Below are positions 1 through 6,042 of a DNA stretch of 11,583 bases, piece after piece; the stretch's first letter is position 1, and every line of letters starts with the position of its first letter. The stretch lies in assembly GCA_025964405.1 (NCBI GenBank), contig JAOPYW010000263.1, positions 1 to 11,583 of the forward strand, given 5' to 3'. Position numbers and translations under genes: made by a program. A model generated the notes under the pieces. The model was not told the origin of the DNA and did no database searches. It saw only the letters and a list, made by a program, of their open reading frames with translations. This DNA comes from Thermoleophilia bacterium (GTDB lineage Bacteria > Actinomycetota > Thermoleophilia > Gaiellales > SKUG01).

Positions 1-228
1 CGGACCATGTTCCGGGTCGGGCTCGGTGGTGAAACGGCGGGCGTCGTGGAGCAACGCGAACAGGAACAGCACGCGCCCACTCACGAGCCGATCGCCCCGC
101 CGGATCTCGATGCCGGTGCGCGCCACGGCGCGCCAGTGCTGCTCGCCATGGGTCGGCGAATCAGCGAGCGGGGCGTCCGTTCGTGCTGCGCGCACGAGGC
201 GCTCGAGGTCGGGAATGAATGCGGCCAT
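1..228 (-). CDS. HD-domain family protein, N-terminal part (cut by window edge)
   Basis: The first 76 codons are visible and the gene runs off the left edge. The start is the ATG at 228. The visible protein has H27-G-x-x-H31-W, then a hydrophobic helix ending in A-L-L-H61-D62-A-R-R, then D-P-E-H-G near residues 71-75. This arrangement is known from small bacterial proteins of the HD metal-dependent phosphohydrolase superfamily, where the HD pair binds metal. The substrate of this subgroup is not established. A TACGAT -10 box lies exactly 6 nt before the ATG, with no Shine-Dalgarno sequence, so the gene is probably read as a leaderless mRNA. It follows the amidotransferase gene on the same strand after a 72-bp gap holding a GC hairpin, so it is probably its own transcription unit. 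The family call is fairly sure; the function is open. Confidence 0.8.
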   Translation of the reverse strand, partial: MAAFIPDLERLVRAARTDAPLADSPTHGEQHWRAVARTGIEIRRGDRLVSGRVLFLFALLHDARRFTTEPDPEHGP

Positions 229-234
229 GCGGGA

Positions 235-240
235 ATCGTA
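235..240 (-). promoter_or_regulatory. -10 box (TACGAT) of a leaderless promoter
   Basis: On the minus strand TACGAT is followed by TCCCGC and then the ATG at 228. This puts the expected transcription start on the A of the start codon. There is no good -35 hexamer and no ribosome binding site. Confidence 0.5.
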
Positions 241-270
241 CCCGTTCGACCTGCGCGCACGGCGTCCGAG

Positions 271-294
271 GGCCCGGGCACCGTGCCCCGGGCC
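271..294 (-). terminator. GC-rich hairpin after the amidotransferase gene
   Basis: GGCCCGGG at 271-278 pairs perfectly with CCCGGGCC at 287-294 around an 8-nt loop. It lies just beyond the stop codon of the amidotransferase gene. No T-run follows in the direction of transcription, so it would be a U-less actinobacterial type of terminator at best. Confidence 0.4.
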
Positions 295-300
295 GGGGGG

Positions 301-1143
301 TCAGTGCGTCGCGGCAGGCGCGTTGCCCGCGCGGAAGCTGTCGTCGAGCAACCGCCTCGGCGCGCGGTCGATGACCTGCACGACCTCCTCCGACAGGTCG
401 CCAGCCCGCACGTGCAGGAGCTGGCCCGGCTGCAGCGCGCGCCAACCCGCCGATGCATCGAGTGGTTCGCTCGCCACGACGGTCGCGGGAACCCCGCCGC
501 GGCCCGCGCCCAGCTCCCCCGCCCCCAGGCGCCGTACGCCGTCGACCGCCTGCGAGCCGCCGCCCACGTGGTTCCAGAAGAGCGTGCGCATGTGCGGATA
601 CCGCAGTGCGTAGAGGTCGTCGGGCGTTGCGAGCACCATGTTGATGGCGGTCATCGGCGTGTTGTCAGAGAGCCATCCGACCGTGCGCCGGATGCCCTGC
701 TCGACGTCGCCGTCGGCCTCGTCGATGTGGCGCGTGAGCAGTGCCCCGTAGCGCTCGGAATCGGTGTTGCCGTGCACGAGTCGCTCGTAGTCGCCCAGCG
801 CATCCTCGACGCGGTGGATCTCGCCGATCGACCCGTTCTGCGCGAAGAGGCGCCCCTGCATCTCGAACGGATGGCTGTCCATGAGCCCGGGCGCGGAGAC
901 CGTCGCATCGCGCACGTGGGCGACGAGCGTGGGCGACTGGGTGAGCCACGGCTGGCGGCCGAAGGCAAGGTCATCGGGTGCCGCGAGCGCCGACTTCTCG
1001 AGCCGGATGGCGCCGTCGACGAACCCGCCGACGCCCGTGCCGTGCGGATTCGTGCGCCCGAGCTCGCGCATGCTGTTGCTCGCCGAGAGCAGCCAGTGCT
1101 CCGCAGACGCACCGGCTCCGGCCATGCCGAACAGTCGACACAC
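301..1143 (-). CDS. Class II glutamine amidotransferase (YafJ/EgtC-type, GATase_4)
   Basis: The protein has 280 residues and begins Met-Cys-Arg-Leu-Phe-Gly. Removal of Met would expose Cys2 as the N-terminal nucleophile of an Ntn-hydrolase glutaminase, which releases ammonia from glutamine or a gamma-glutamyl amide. Further hallmarks in order are N32-P-H-G-T-G, H76-V-R78, H91-P-F, Q102-N-G104 and the G-N-T-D-S-E stretch at 125-130. The length fits stand-alone members, and no synthetase domain is fused. The start is a GTG, fixed by the need for Cys at position 2 and by a purine-rich site at 1152-1160. No ergothioneine genes (egtB, egtD) are nearby, so an EgtC role is not supported; the YafJ-like group has no firmly known substrate. 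It is transcribed divergently from the gene at 1280. Confidence 0.93.
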   Translation of the reverse strand: MCRLFGMAGAGASAEHWLLSASNSMRELGRTNPHGTGVGGFVDGAIRLEKSALAAPDDLAFGRQPWLTQSPTLVAHVRDATVSAPGLMDSHPFEMQGRLFAQNGSIGEIHRVEDALGDYERLVHGNTDSERYGALLTRHIDEADGDVEQGIRRTVGWLSDNTPMTAINMVLATPDDLYALRYPHMRTLFWNHVGGGSQAVDGVRRLGAGELGAGRGGVPATVVASEPLDASAGWRALQPGQLLHVRAGDLSEEVVQVIDRAPRRLLDDSFRAGNAPAATH

Positions 1144-1151
1144 GATGTCAG

Positions 1152-1160
1152 CTCCCCCCT
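1152..1160 (-). promoter_or_regulatory. Ribosome binding site that fixes the GTG start at 1143
   Basis: On the minus strand this reads AGGGGGGAG, 8 nt before the GTG. It supports the non-ATG start, which in turn places the catalytic cysteine second. Confidence 0.7.
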
Positions 1161-1267
1161 GTGATGCGGGCGTGGCAGTGCACGCGGCGCATCGATTCCC
1201 CTACCGGAGTGTCGAGGCGCGGGCGTACTGCGTTGCAGCGCGGCCGTTTCCGGGCGGCGCGGCCCGG

Positions 1268-1273
1268 TAGGCT
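1268..1273 (+). promoter_or_regulatory. -10 box (TAGGCT) of a leaderless promoter
   Basis: TAGGCT is followed by GGTGGC and then the ATG at 1280, so the predicted start point coincides with the start codon. The same hexamer and spacing precede the glycosylase gene at 8607. No convincing -35 element was seen. Confidence 0.6.
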
Positions 1274-1279
1274 GGTGGC

Positions 1280-2725
1280 ATGTCAAAGCGCCAGCCTCCC
1301 CGCCGCAAGTCGGGCTCACGTCCCACCAACCGCACCCACCGTCCGAAGAGCCAGGGGCCGTCGAAGCCGCAGCTCGCGGCGAAGCTCGTGGTCGCGGTGG
1401 CCGACGAGATCGATCGTGGGGAGCCGCTCCGCGCGGAGATCGCGGCGTCGCTGCTGGCGGCGGATGCCTACCCGCACCACTGGGCCGACCCGGAGTCGAT
1501 CCGGCCGGCGACGGCGATCCTGTCGCTGCTGCAGCACCTGCGCGACCCGCAGCTGCTCAACGAGGGCTTCGCGTTGGCCGTGGCGCTCAAGTCGCTCGAT
1601 CCCGAGGATGACGACGTCGTCGCGACGGCCGACGAGACGACGAAGAAGCTGCGCTTCCTGGGCGGGCGCGGGCCGAGCTGGAGCGGCAACGAGATCGGCG
1701 AGCCCGACTACGTGGGCGCGTGGCGCATCCGCGACCTGTGGGGCGACCAGGAGACGGTCTACCTCGGCTTCCGCTACGGCGACGACGTGCCGGTGCACAC
1801 GGTCGCGTTCGTGATCGACCGGGTCGACGGCGGCGGCGAGCTGGTGGATGCGTTCGTGGCGGGCACCGAGCGGGAGCTGCGCGATGCGTGGGAGAAGGAG
1901 CAGGCGGAGAATCCCGACGCCGACCTCATGACGTTCGAGGAGCTGTCGCTGGATGCCGCGGGCGTGCTGCTGCTGGATGGCCTCGAGGGGGTCGACGAGA
2001 CCTACGGCGAGCAGATCAGCGAGGACGGGCTCGACACGCTCGGCCTGCTCGAGAGCCGGGCGCGCCTCATCTTCCCCGACGTCGATGCGGAGGGCTGGGA
2101 CGAGCGCACCGAGTCGCCGTACACCTCGGAGCTCGACGACCTCGATTCGTGGAAGGCCGTGGCGACGCGCTTCACGAGTTCGCCCGAGTACGCGGCGGCG
2201 CAGGCTGCGGCGCGCGCGGGCGACGCGGCGGGACCCGACGGCGTGGCCGAGGCGGCGCCCTCGCAACTCGCGGCCGATCGCATCGCGAAGTACGCCTACG
2301 ACCGCGGGCTCGGCGGTGTCGCGCGCATCTCGCCGAACGTCGCGGCTGCACAGCTGCTCGACGCACTGCCGGGCATCGAGCTGACGGGCGACCAGGTCGT
2401 GGAGCTGGCGTCGAGCGGGCCGGCGACGGTGCGTGCGTGGACCCGGTTCACGAGCCGCCTGCTCGACCTGCCCCCCCGCGCGCTCGAGGTGTCACTCAAG
2501 GTGCTCGCCGAGGCCGAGGAGGATTTCGCGGAGCTGCTCGCGAACCCGCCGCTGCCGTCGCTGGGCGAGCGCCTCGTCGACCTGATGGAGGCCGACGGCG
2601 TCGACCTGCTCGACGACGATGCCGCCCAGGCATGGATCACCGAGTTCGAGTCGCTCGACCAGCACGCCCGCGAACTCCGCACCGGCCCCGTGTCACTCGA
2701 CCCGAGCGACCCGCGGGGCGAGTAG
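1280..2725 (+). CDS. Hypothetical protein, 481 aa, basic N-terminus and acidic body
   Basis: I do not recognise this family. Codon use is strongly G/C at third positions throughout, and a leaderless promoter sits exactly before the ATG, so it is a real gene. Residues 1-35 are basic and Pro/Ser/Arg-rich, probably disordered. Residues 36-125 look helical, with a Tyr-Pro-His-His-Trp motif at 64-68. Residues 149-193 look beta-rich, with Trp154-Gly, then Y-L-G-F-R-Y and G-D-D-V. The rest is helical and very acidic, with many Asp/Glu-Leu-Leu patterns. There is no signal peptide or membrane segment, so it is probably cytoplasmic. The basic tail could bind nucleic acid or ribosomes, but that is a guess. 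It stands alone between the divergent amidotransferase gene and a terminator-like hairpin. Confidence 0.85.
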   Translation: MSKRQPPRRKSGSRPTNRTHRPKSQGPSKPQLAAKLVVAVADEIDRGEPLRAEIAASLLAADAYPHHWADPESIRPATAILSLLQHLRDPQLLNEGFALAVALKSLDPEDDDVVATADETTKKLRFLGGRGPSWSGNEIGEPDYVGAWRIRDLWGDQETVYLGFRYGDDVPVHTVAFVIDRVDGGGELVDAFVAGTERELRDAWEKEQAENPDADLMTFEELSLDAAGVLLLDGLEGVDETYGEQISEDGLDTLGLLESRARLIFPDVDAEGWDERTESPYTSELDDLDSWKAVATRFTSSPEYAAAQAAARAGDAAGPDGVAEAAPSQLAADRIAKYAYDRGLGGVARISPNVAAAQLLDALPGIELTGDQVVELASSGPATVRAWTRFTSRLLDLPPRALEVSLKVLAEAEEDFAELLANPPLPSLGERLVDLMEADGVDLLDDDAAQAWITEFESLDQHARELRTGPVSLDPSDPRGE

Positions 2726-2743
2726 CCGGAGGGCCGGGCGCGG

Positions 2744-2780
2744 CGCCGGCCGGCCGGCGGGTGCCGAGCTGGCAAGTTTT
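2744..2780 (+). terminator. Probable terminator after the 481-aa gene
   Basis: A perfect 16-bp GC palindrome (2744-2759) begins 18 nt past the stop codon. A small TGCC/GGCA hairpin (2762-2765 with 2771-2774) follows, then TTTT at 2777-2780 and a pyrimidine-rich stretch. Together they look like a Rho-independent terminator for the upstream gene. Confidence 0.5.
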
Positions 2781-2791
2781 CCCCCTTCTTT

Positions 2792-2826
2792 GTGACGTGA
2801 GCTGCACATAGGTGCACTGATGTCAC
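2792..2826 (+). repeat. 35-bp palindromic repeat, copy A
   Basis: The layout is GTGAC, 6 nt, TGCAC, ATAG, GTGCA, 5 nt, GTCAC. Outer and inner arms are dyad-symmetric, and the uneven inner spacers (6 against 5 nt) give the element an orientation. It matches copy B at 32 of 35 positions, including 26 consecutive identical bases, and copy C at 31 of 35, both in reverse complement. It lies in the gap between the 481-aa gene and the AbiEi/DUF559 gene. The middle arm pairs of this copy do not match well: the left arm is like copy C and the right arm like copy B. Confidence 0.9.
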
Positions 2827-2837
2827 GGTCTTGTTGA

Positions 2838-2864
2838 GTTGCGCCCCGGGGGTGCTCGCGCAAC
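2838..2864. repeat. Inverted repeat GTTGCGC / GCGCAAC
   Basis: Perfect 7-bp arms at 2838-2844 and 2858-2864 enclose a 13-nt GC-rich loop, 60 bp before the start of the AbiEi/DUF559 gene. It could be a hairpin or an operator. No T-run follows. Confidence 0.5.
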
Positions 2865-2875
2865 GACACGATTTC

Positions 2876-2901
2876 GTGACAGACCGCGCGCATCCTGTGA
2901 C
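2876..2901. promoter_or_regulatory. Two GTGAC half-sites 21 bp apart
   Basis: GTGAC occurs at 2876-2880 and again at 2897-2901, a separation of two helical turns, just upstream of the start codon at 2925. The pentamer equals the outer arm of the 35-bp repeat, so the same protein might bind both. This is speculative. Confidence 0.25.
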
Positions 2902-2924
2902 GCTCGCTTCGCGAGATTGGTTGC

Positions 2925-3875
2925 ATGACTGATGCCACCGATCGATACCTGCAGCTACGCGACGCAGCGGGGTGCCACCATGGCGCACTCCACGTGTGCG
3001 AGCTGGCTCGGCTCGGCTTCAACTCCAGTGCCATCGCACATGCCGTCGAGCGAGGTCGCCTGACCCGGGTGTACCCCGAGGTCTACGCCGTTGGCCATGG
3101 CGCACTCGGAGTGTCCGGCTGGCACCGGGCAGCCGTGCTTCGCGCTGGTCCCGGCTCCGCGATCGGCCATCACACAGCCGGCGTCGAGTGGGAGATGTCG
3201 CGATTCCCTGCAGGCTCCGTGCACGTGGTGACACCACGCCAGGTGCGCCCGACGCCGGGCCTCACGCTCCATCGGAGCAGCTCGCTGTCAGTGGAACACA
3301 TCACCGCCATCGAAGGCGTTCCGTACACCTCCCGCGCGCGCACGATCGTCGACCTCGGAACTGCACTCACGGCGCCGCAGCTGGCGAACGTGCTGTACCG
3401 AGCTGCCTACCACCAACCGGGCATCGGCGAGGCGGTGCACCAACTTCTCGCAGCACTGCCACGCGTGCCTGGTCGGGCGACCGTCGTTCGGGCGCTCGCA
3501 CTGCACGACGCTGGCAGCGCCGGCACGAGGAGCATGCTGGAAGATCGCTTCCTCCAGCTCCTCCAACGTGCACGCATACGCTTGGGTGAACACAACGTCA
3601 GCGCCGGGGTCGGCGAGCTCGCCTTCGAGGTCGATCACATCTGGCGCGCTGCCCTGCTCGTGGTGGAGGTCGATGGGTTCGGACACCGCCGGATGCGCGC
3701 GTCGCGCATCGATGCCGAGCGCACGGCGGCGCTCGAAGCGCACGGGTTCATGCTGCTTCGGTTCACGGCACGCGACATTCGAACGCGCCCCATGTGGGTG
3801 ACGACGAAGATCAGGCGTGCGCTCGATGCCCGGCGCAACCGGCGTCGGCGGCTCGCGCACTCAGCAAGTCACTGA
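2925..3875 (+). CDS. AbiEi-type winged-helix protein with DUF559 nuclease-like domain (orphan)
   Basis: The protein has 316 residues. Residues 10-60 resemble the winged-helix N-terminus of type IV antitoxins of the AbiEi class, which bind DNA and repress their operon. Residues 205-303 fit DUF559, a Vsr-like PD-(D/E)xK fold: E206 in L-E-D-R-F, D237 in E-V-D-H-I-W, then E248-V-D250-G, and later L-L-R-F-T-A-R-D-I. The expected acidic residues are present, so the nuclease site could be active. Such two-domain proteins are common in Actinobacteria and their biology is poorly known. No AbiEii nucleotidyltransferase toxin is adjacent, so it is not a standard pair. Third codon positions contain more A/T than in neighbouring genes, which hints at separate ancestry. 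No ribosome binding site is seen; a weak GAGATT lies 6 nt before the ATG. The stop codon lies inside repeat copy B. Confidence 0.85.
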   Translation: MTDATDRYLQLRDAAGCHHGALHVCELARLGFNSSAIAHAVERGRLTRVYPEVYAVGHGALGVSGWHRAAVLRAGPGSAIGHHTAGVEWEMSRFPAGSVHVVTPRQVRPTPGLTLHRSSSLSVEHITAIEGVPYTSRARTIVDLGTALTAPQLANVLYRAAYHQPGIGEAVHQLLAALPRVPGRATVVRALALHDAGSAGTRSMLEDRFLQLLQRARIRLGEHNVSAGVGELAFEVDHIWRAALLVVEVDGFGHRRMRASRIDAERTAALEAHGFMLLRFTARDIRTRPMWVTTKIRRALDARRNRRRRLAHSASH

Positions 3876-3906
3876 CATCAGTGCACCTATGTGCAGCTGA
3901 TGTCAC
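3872..3906 (-). repeat. 35-bp palindromic repeat, copy B (overlaps a stop codon)
   Basis: Read on the minus strand it is GTGAC, ATCAGC, TGCAC, ATAG, GTGCA, CTGAT, GTCAG. ATCAG pairs with CTGAT, so with the inner arm it forms a stem of about 14 bp with one bulged C. The TGA of the AbiEi/DUF559 gene (3873-3875) falls in its outer arm. It is inverted relative to copy A. Confidence 0.9.
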
Positions 3907-3934
3907 TCGCGACGAGTGAAACTGCCAGGCGGAT

Positions 3935-3964
3935 GGGTGGGCGGGCGGGCGGTGGGCGGGCGGG
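3935..3964 (+). other. G-quadruplex-type sequence, seven GGG tracts
   Basis: GGG tracts lie at 3935, 3939, 3943, 3947, 3954, 3958 and 3962. All loops are a single nucleotide except one of four. Short loops favour a stable quadruplex. It lies between the convergent ends of the AbiEi/DUF559 gene and the flavin monooxygenase gene. It would be G-rich in RNA read through from the left and C-rich in RNA from the right, so it may help end transcription. Confidence 0.7.
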
Positions 3965-3967
3965 CGA

Positions 3968-5023
3968 CTAGGCCGGCACGCCGATGCCTGCCAGCTCAGC
4001 CAGCAGTTCGAACGACCGCAGGCGATCGGCCTGACTCGGAGCCATCGCGGTCGCCATGAGCTCGGTCGCGCCCGTCTCGGCCAGGAGCTCCGTCAGGCGT
4101 GCGTGCACCATCTCGGGGGTGCCGACCGCCTGCTGCGCGAGCGTTCCATCCGCCCAGGCGCGCTCCTCGGGTGACCAGTCGTAGGCGTCGACCTGCTCCT
4201 GCGTGAACATCCGGTCGGGGCGCCGCCCCTGCCTGATGCGCAGGAACATGAGCGCGAACGCGTCGCCGATGCGGCGCGCCTGCTCCTCCGTGTCAGCCAC
4301 GATCGTCTGCACGGTGATCATCCCGTGGGGTTCGGGGAGCGCGGCGCGCGCGCTTCCGTCGAAATGGATGCCCGGCGTGGTCGTCGGCCAGAACAACTCG
4401 CGGTATGCGTGCAGCGAGCCCACGGTCGCACCGGGCGAGAAGTGATGCGCCGTCGCGAACGGCAGGCCGAGCAGCGCCGCGAGCTGTGCGCTCGAACCCG
4501 ACGACCCGAGCAGCCAGACGTCAGGTCGATACCCGCGGCCCGGCGTGGCCTGGATCGTCAGCGGGTTCGTGCCCGCGTCGTCGAAGAACCCGAACAGCTC
4601 CTCGAGCAGCTCCGGCAGGTCGGGATTGCCGAGGTGACGCCGCAGCGCCTGCGACGTGCGCGGGTCGCTGCCCGGCGCGCGCCCGATGCCCAGGTCGACG
4701 CGTCCCGGATACAGCGCCTCGAGCGTGCCGAACCGCTCCGCCACCATCAGCGGCGCGTGGTTGGGGAGCATCACGCCACCCGACCCGACCCGCAGGCGTT
4801 CGGTCTGCGCGAGCACCGTCGCGATCAGGATCTCGGGGGCGCTGCTCGCGATACCCGGCATGTTGTGGTGCTCGGCGTACCAGACGCGCGTGTACCCCGA
4901 CCGGTCGGCCAGCTGCGCCAGTTCGAGCGCCGCCCGCAGCGCGTCAGTCGGTGTCGACCCACTGACGACGGGCGCCACGTCGAGGATGGAGATGGGCACA
5001 TGAAGTGGGGCGAGTTCGCTCAT
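3968..5023 (-). CDS. Luciferase-like flavin-dependent monooxygenase (LLM class, YhbW-like)
   Basis: The protein has 351 residues, typical of bacterial LLM-class oxidoreductases, which form a TIM barrel and use reduced flavin and O2. The N-terminus has P-I-S-I-L-D-V-A-P-V. It is followed by the hallmark W-Y-A-E-H-H-N-M-P-G-I-A-S-S-A-P segment, then L-R-V-G-S-G-G-V-M-L-P-N-H, then R-V-D-L-G-I-G-R-A-P-G-S-D. These belong to the MsnO8/YhbW-like group of stand-alone members without a known substrate. The C-terminus is helical and has the usual G-T-P-E-M-V motif. An ATG at 5035 would add four residues; I prefer 5023 because GCAGG lies 5 nt upstream, while nothing precedes 5035. Repeat copy C lies 36 bp upstream of this start. 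The gene faces the AbiEi/DUF559 gene tail to tail. Substrate unknown. Confidence 0.93.
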   Translation of the reverse strand: MSELAPLHVPISILDVAPVVSGSTPTDALRAALELAQLADRSGYTRVWYAEHHNMPGIASSAPEILIATVLAQTERLRVGSGGVMLPNHAPLMVAERFGTLEALYPGRVDLGIGRAPGSDPRTSQALRRHLGNPDLPELLEELFGFFDDAGTNPLTIQATPGRGYRPDVWLLGSSGSSAQLAALLGLPFATAHHFSPGATVGSLHAYRELFWPTTTPGIHFDGSARAALPEPHGMITVQTIVADTEEQARRIGDAFALMFLRIRQGRRPDRMFTQEQVDAYDWSPEERAWADGTLAQQAVGTPEMVHARLTELLAETGATELMATAMAPSQADRLRSFELLAELAGIGVPA

Positions 5024-5058
5024 CAGGACCTGCATTCAAGTTCGTACTGGGCAAACGC

Positions 5059-5093
5059 GTGACGTGAGTGCACCCATGTGCAGTTCACGTCAC
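5059..5093 (-). repeat. 35-bp palindromic repeat, copy C
   Basis: Read on the minus strand it matches copy A at 31 of 35 bases. The outer arms GTGACGTGA and TCACGTCAC pair over 9 bp, and two further G-C pairs extend the stem on the outside (5057-5095). The inner TGCAC/GTGCA arms are kept. It lies between the aldo/keto reductase stop and the monooxygenase start, both on the minus strand, where it could act as an operator, a terminator or simply a dispersed repeat. Confidence 0.88.
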
Positions 5094-5115
5094 GCGCCAC
5101 GCCTGAAACGTGCCA

Positions 5116-5146
5116 CCGACGCCAGACGCGCGTCGGCCGCGCGGCC
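5116..5146 (-). terminator. GC-rich dyads after the aldo/keto reductase gene
   Basis: The 24-50 bp past the stop codon hold overlapping symmetric sequences: CCGACG/CGTCGG (5116-5121 with 5131-5136) and the perfect palindrome GGCCGCGCGGCC (5135-5146). There is no T-run. A U-less terminator is possible. Confidence 0.3.
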
Positions 5147-5169
5147 CGGCCAGCGGCCCGCCGCCGCCA

Positions 5170-6042
5170 TCAGCCGTTCGCGGCCAGCGACGCGTCGTTG
5201 ATGCGCTCGAACTGCTCGGGCGAGAGGTCGATGTCAGCCGCGCCGAGGTTCTCCTCGAGGTGCGCGATCGAGCCCGTGCCCGGGATCGGCAGCATCACGG
5301 GCGACCGGGCGAGCAGCCACGCGAGCGCGACCTGGCTCGTCGTCGCGCCCAGCTCCCCCGCGACGTCGGCGACGACACTGCCCTGCGCGTCGAGGTCGCC
5401 CGCACTCAGCGGGAACCACGGGATGAAGCCGATGTTGTTCGCCTCGCAGAAGTCGAGCACGTCCTCGCTGTGGCGGTCACCGAGGTTGAAGCGGTTCTGC
5501 ACCGTGGCCACCGGCACGATCTCGAGCGCGCGCTGGATGTGCTCGACCGTCACGTTCGACAGCCCGATGTGGCGCACGAAGCCATCCTCGCGCAGCTCCT
5601 CGAACGCGCGGATCGTGTCTTCGTACGGCACCGCCGGGTCGGGCGTGTGCGACTGGTAGAGGTCGATGCGATGCAGGCCGAGCCGCTCGCGGCTCCCCTC
5701 GATCGCCTGCTTGATGTAGGCCGGGTCACCCTTCGGGTGCCACTCGTTCGGACCACTGCGCGTGAGGCCGGCCTTCGTCGCGATGACGAGGTCCTGCGGG
5801 TAGGGGAGCAGTGCTTCGGCGAGGAGCTCCTCGCTGACGTCGGGGCCGTACGAGTCGGCCGTGTCGATGAGCTGCACGCCGAGCTCGACCGCGCGCTTGA
5901 CGACGGCGATGGCGGCGTCGTGGTCCTTCGGCGGACCCCAGATTCCGTCGCCGGTGATGCGCATCGCGCCGAAACCGAGGCGCCTGACCTCGAGGTCGCC
6001 ACCGATGCTGAACGTCTCTGGATGTGTCTTGGTGTCGGCCAT
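5170..6042 (-). CDS. Aldo/keto reductase
   Basis: The protein has 290 residues, normal for this NAD(P)H-dependent family, which reduces aldehydes and ketones in a TIM barrel. The catalytic tetrad is visible: D60 and Y65 in I-D-T-A-D-S-Y-G, K90 in A-T-K-A-G, and H132 in Y-Q-S-H. R-L-G-F-G-A-M lies near the start. The nucleotide-binding end has I-P-G-T-G-S near 253-258, where the usual family motif is I-P-G-T. The start at 6042 is fixed by a perfect AGGAGG (6048-6053) 5 nt upstream, although the reading frame stays open to 6231. A TACCGT at 6077-6082 could be the -10 box, without a clear -35. It is on the same strand as the monooxygenase but 146 bp away with repeat copy C between, so co-transcription is uncertain. 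Substrate unknown. Confidence 0.95.
   Translation of the reverse strand: MADTKTHPETFSIGGDLEVRRLGFGAMRITGDGIWGPPKDHDAAIAVVKRAVELGVQLIDTADSYGPDVSEELLAEALLPYPQDLVIATKAGLTRSGPNEWHPKGDPAYIKQAIEGSRERLGLHRIDLYQSHTPDPAVPYEDTIRAFEELREDGFVRHIGLSNVTVEHIQRALEIVPVATVQNRFNLGDRHSEDVLDFCEANNIGFIPWFPLSAGDLDAQGSVVADVAGELGATTSQVALAWLLARSPVMLPIPGTGSIAHLEENLGAADIDLSPEQFERINDASLAANG

Noticed and set aside
7..1164. Long plus-strand open frame of 385 codons
   Set aside because: It is antisense to the HD-domain and amidotransferase genes, whose protein motifs are clear. It is Arg/Ala/His-rich, as expected of a shadow frame in GC-rich DNA.
1720..2811. Plus-strand open frame of 363 codons overlapping the 481-aa gene
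   Set aside because: The Gly/Arg-rich composition is typical of an out-of-frame reading, and it has no start signal. The frame from 1280 has the codon bias and the promoter.
2792..2826. CRP/GlxR-type binding site in the 35-bp repeat
   Set aside because: GTGAC and GTCAC arms resemble TGTGA-N6-TCACA, but the half-site spacing is wrong in every copy.
2780..3915. Target-site duplication around the repeat-flanked AbiEi/DUF559 unit
   Set aside because: The bases outside copies A and B (TTCTT and TCGCG) do not match, so classical transposition is not supported.
2792..5093. CRISPR array
   Set aside because: Three repeats in mixed orientations about 1.1 kb apart with genes between are not an array, and no cas gene is present.
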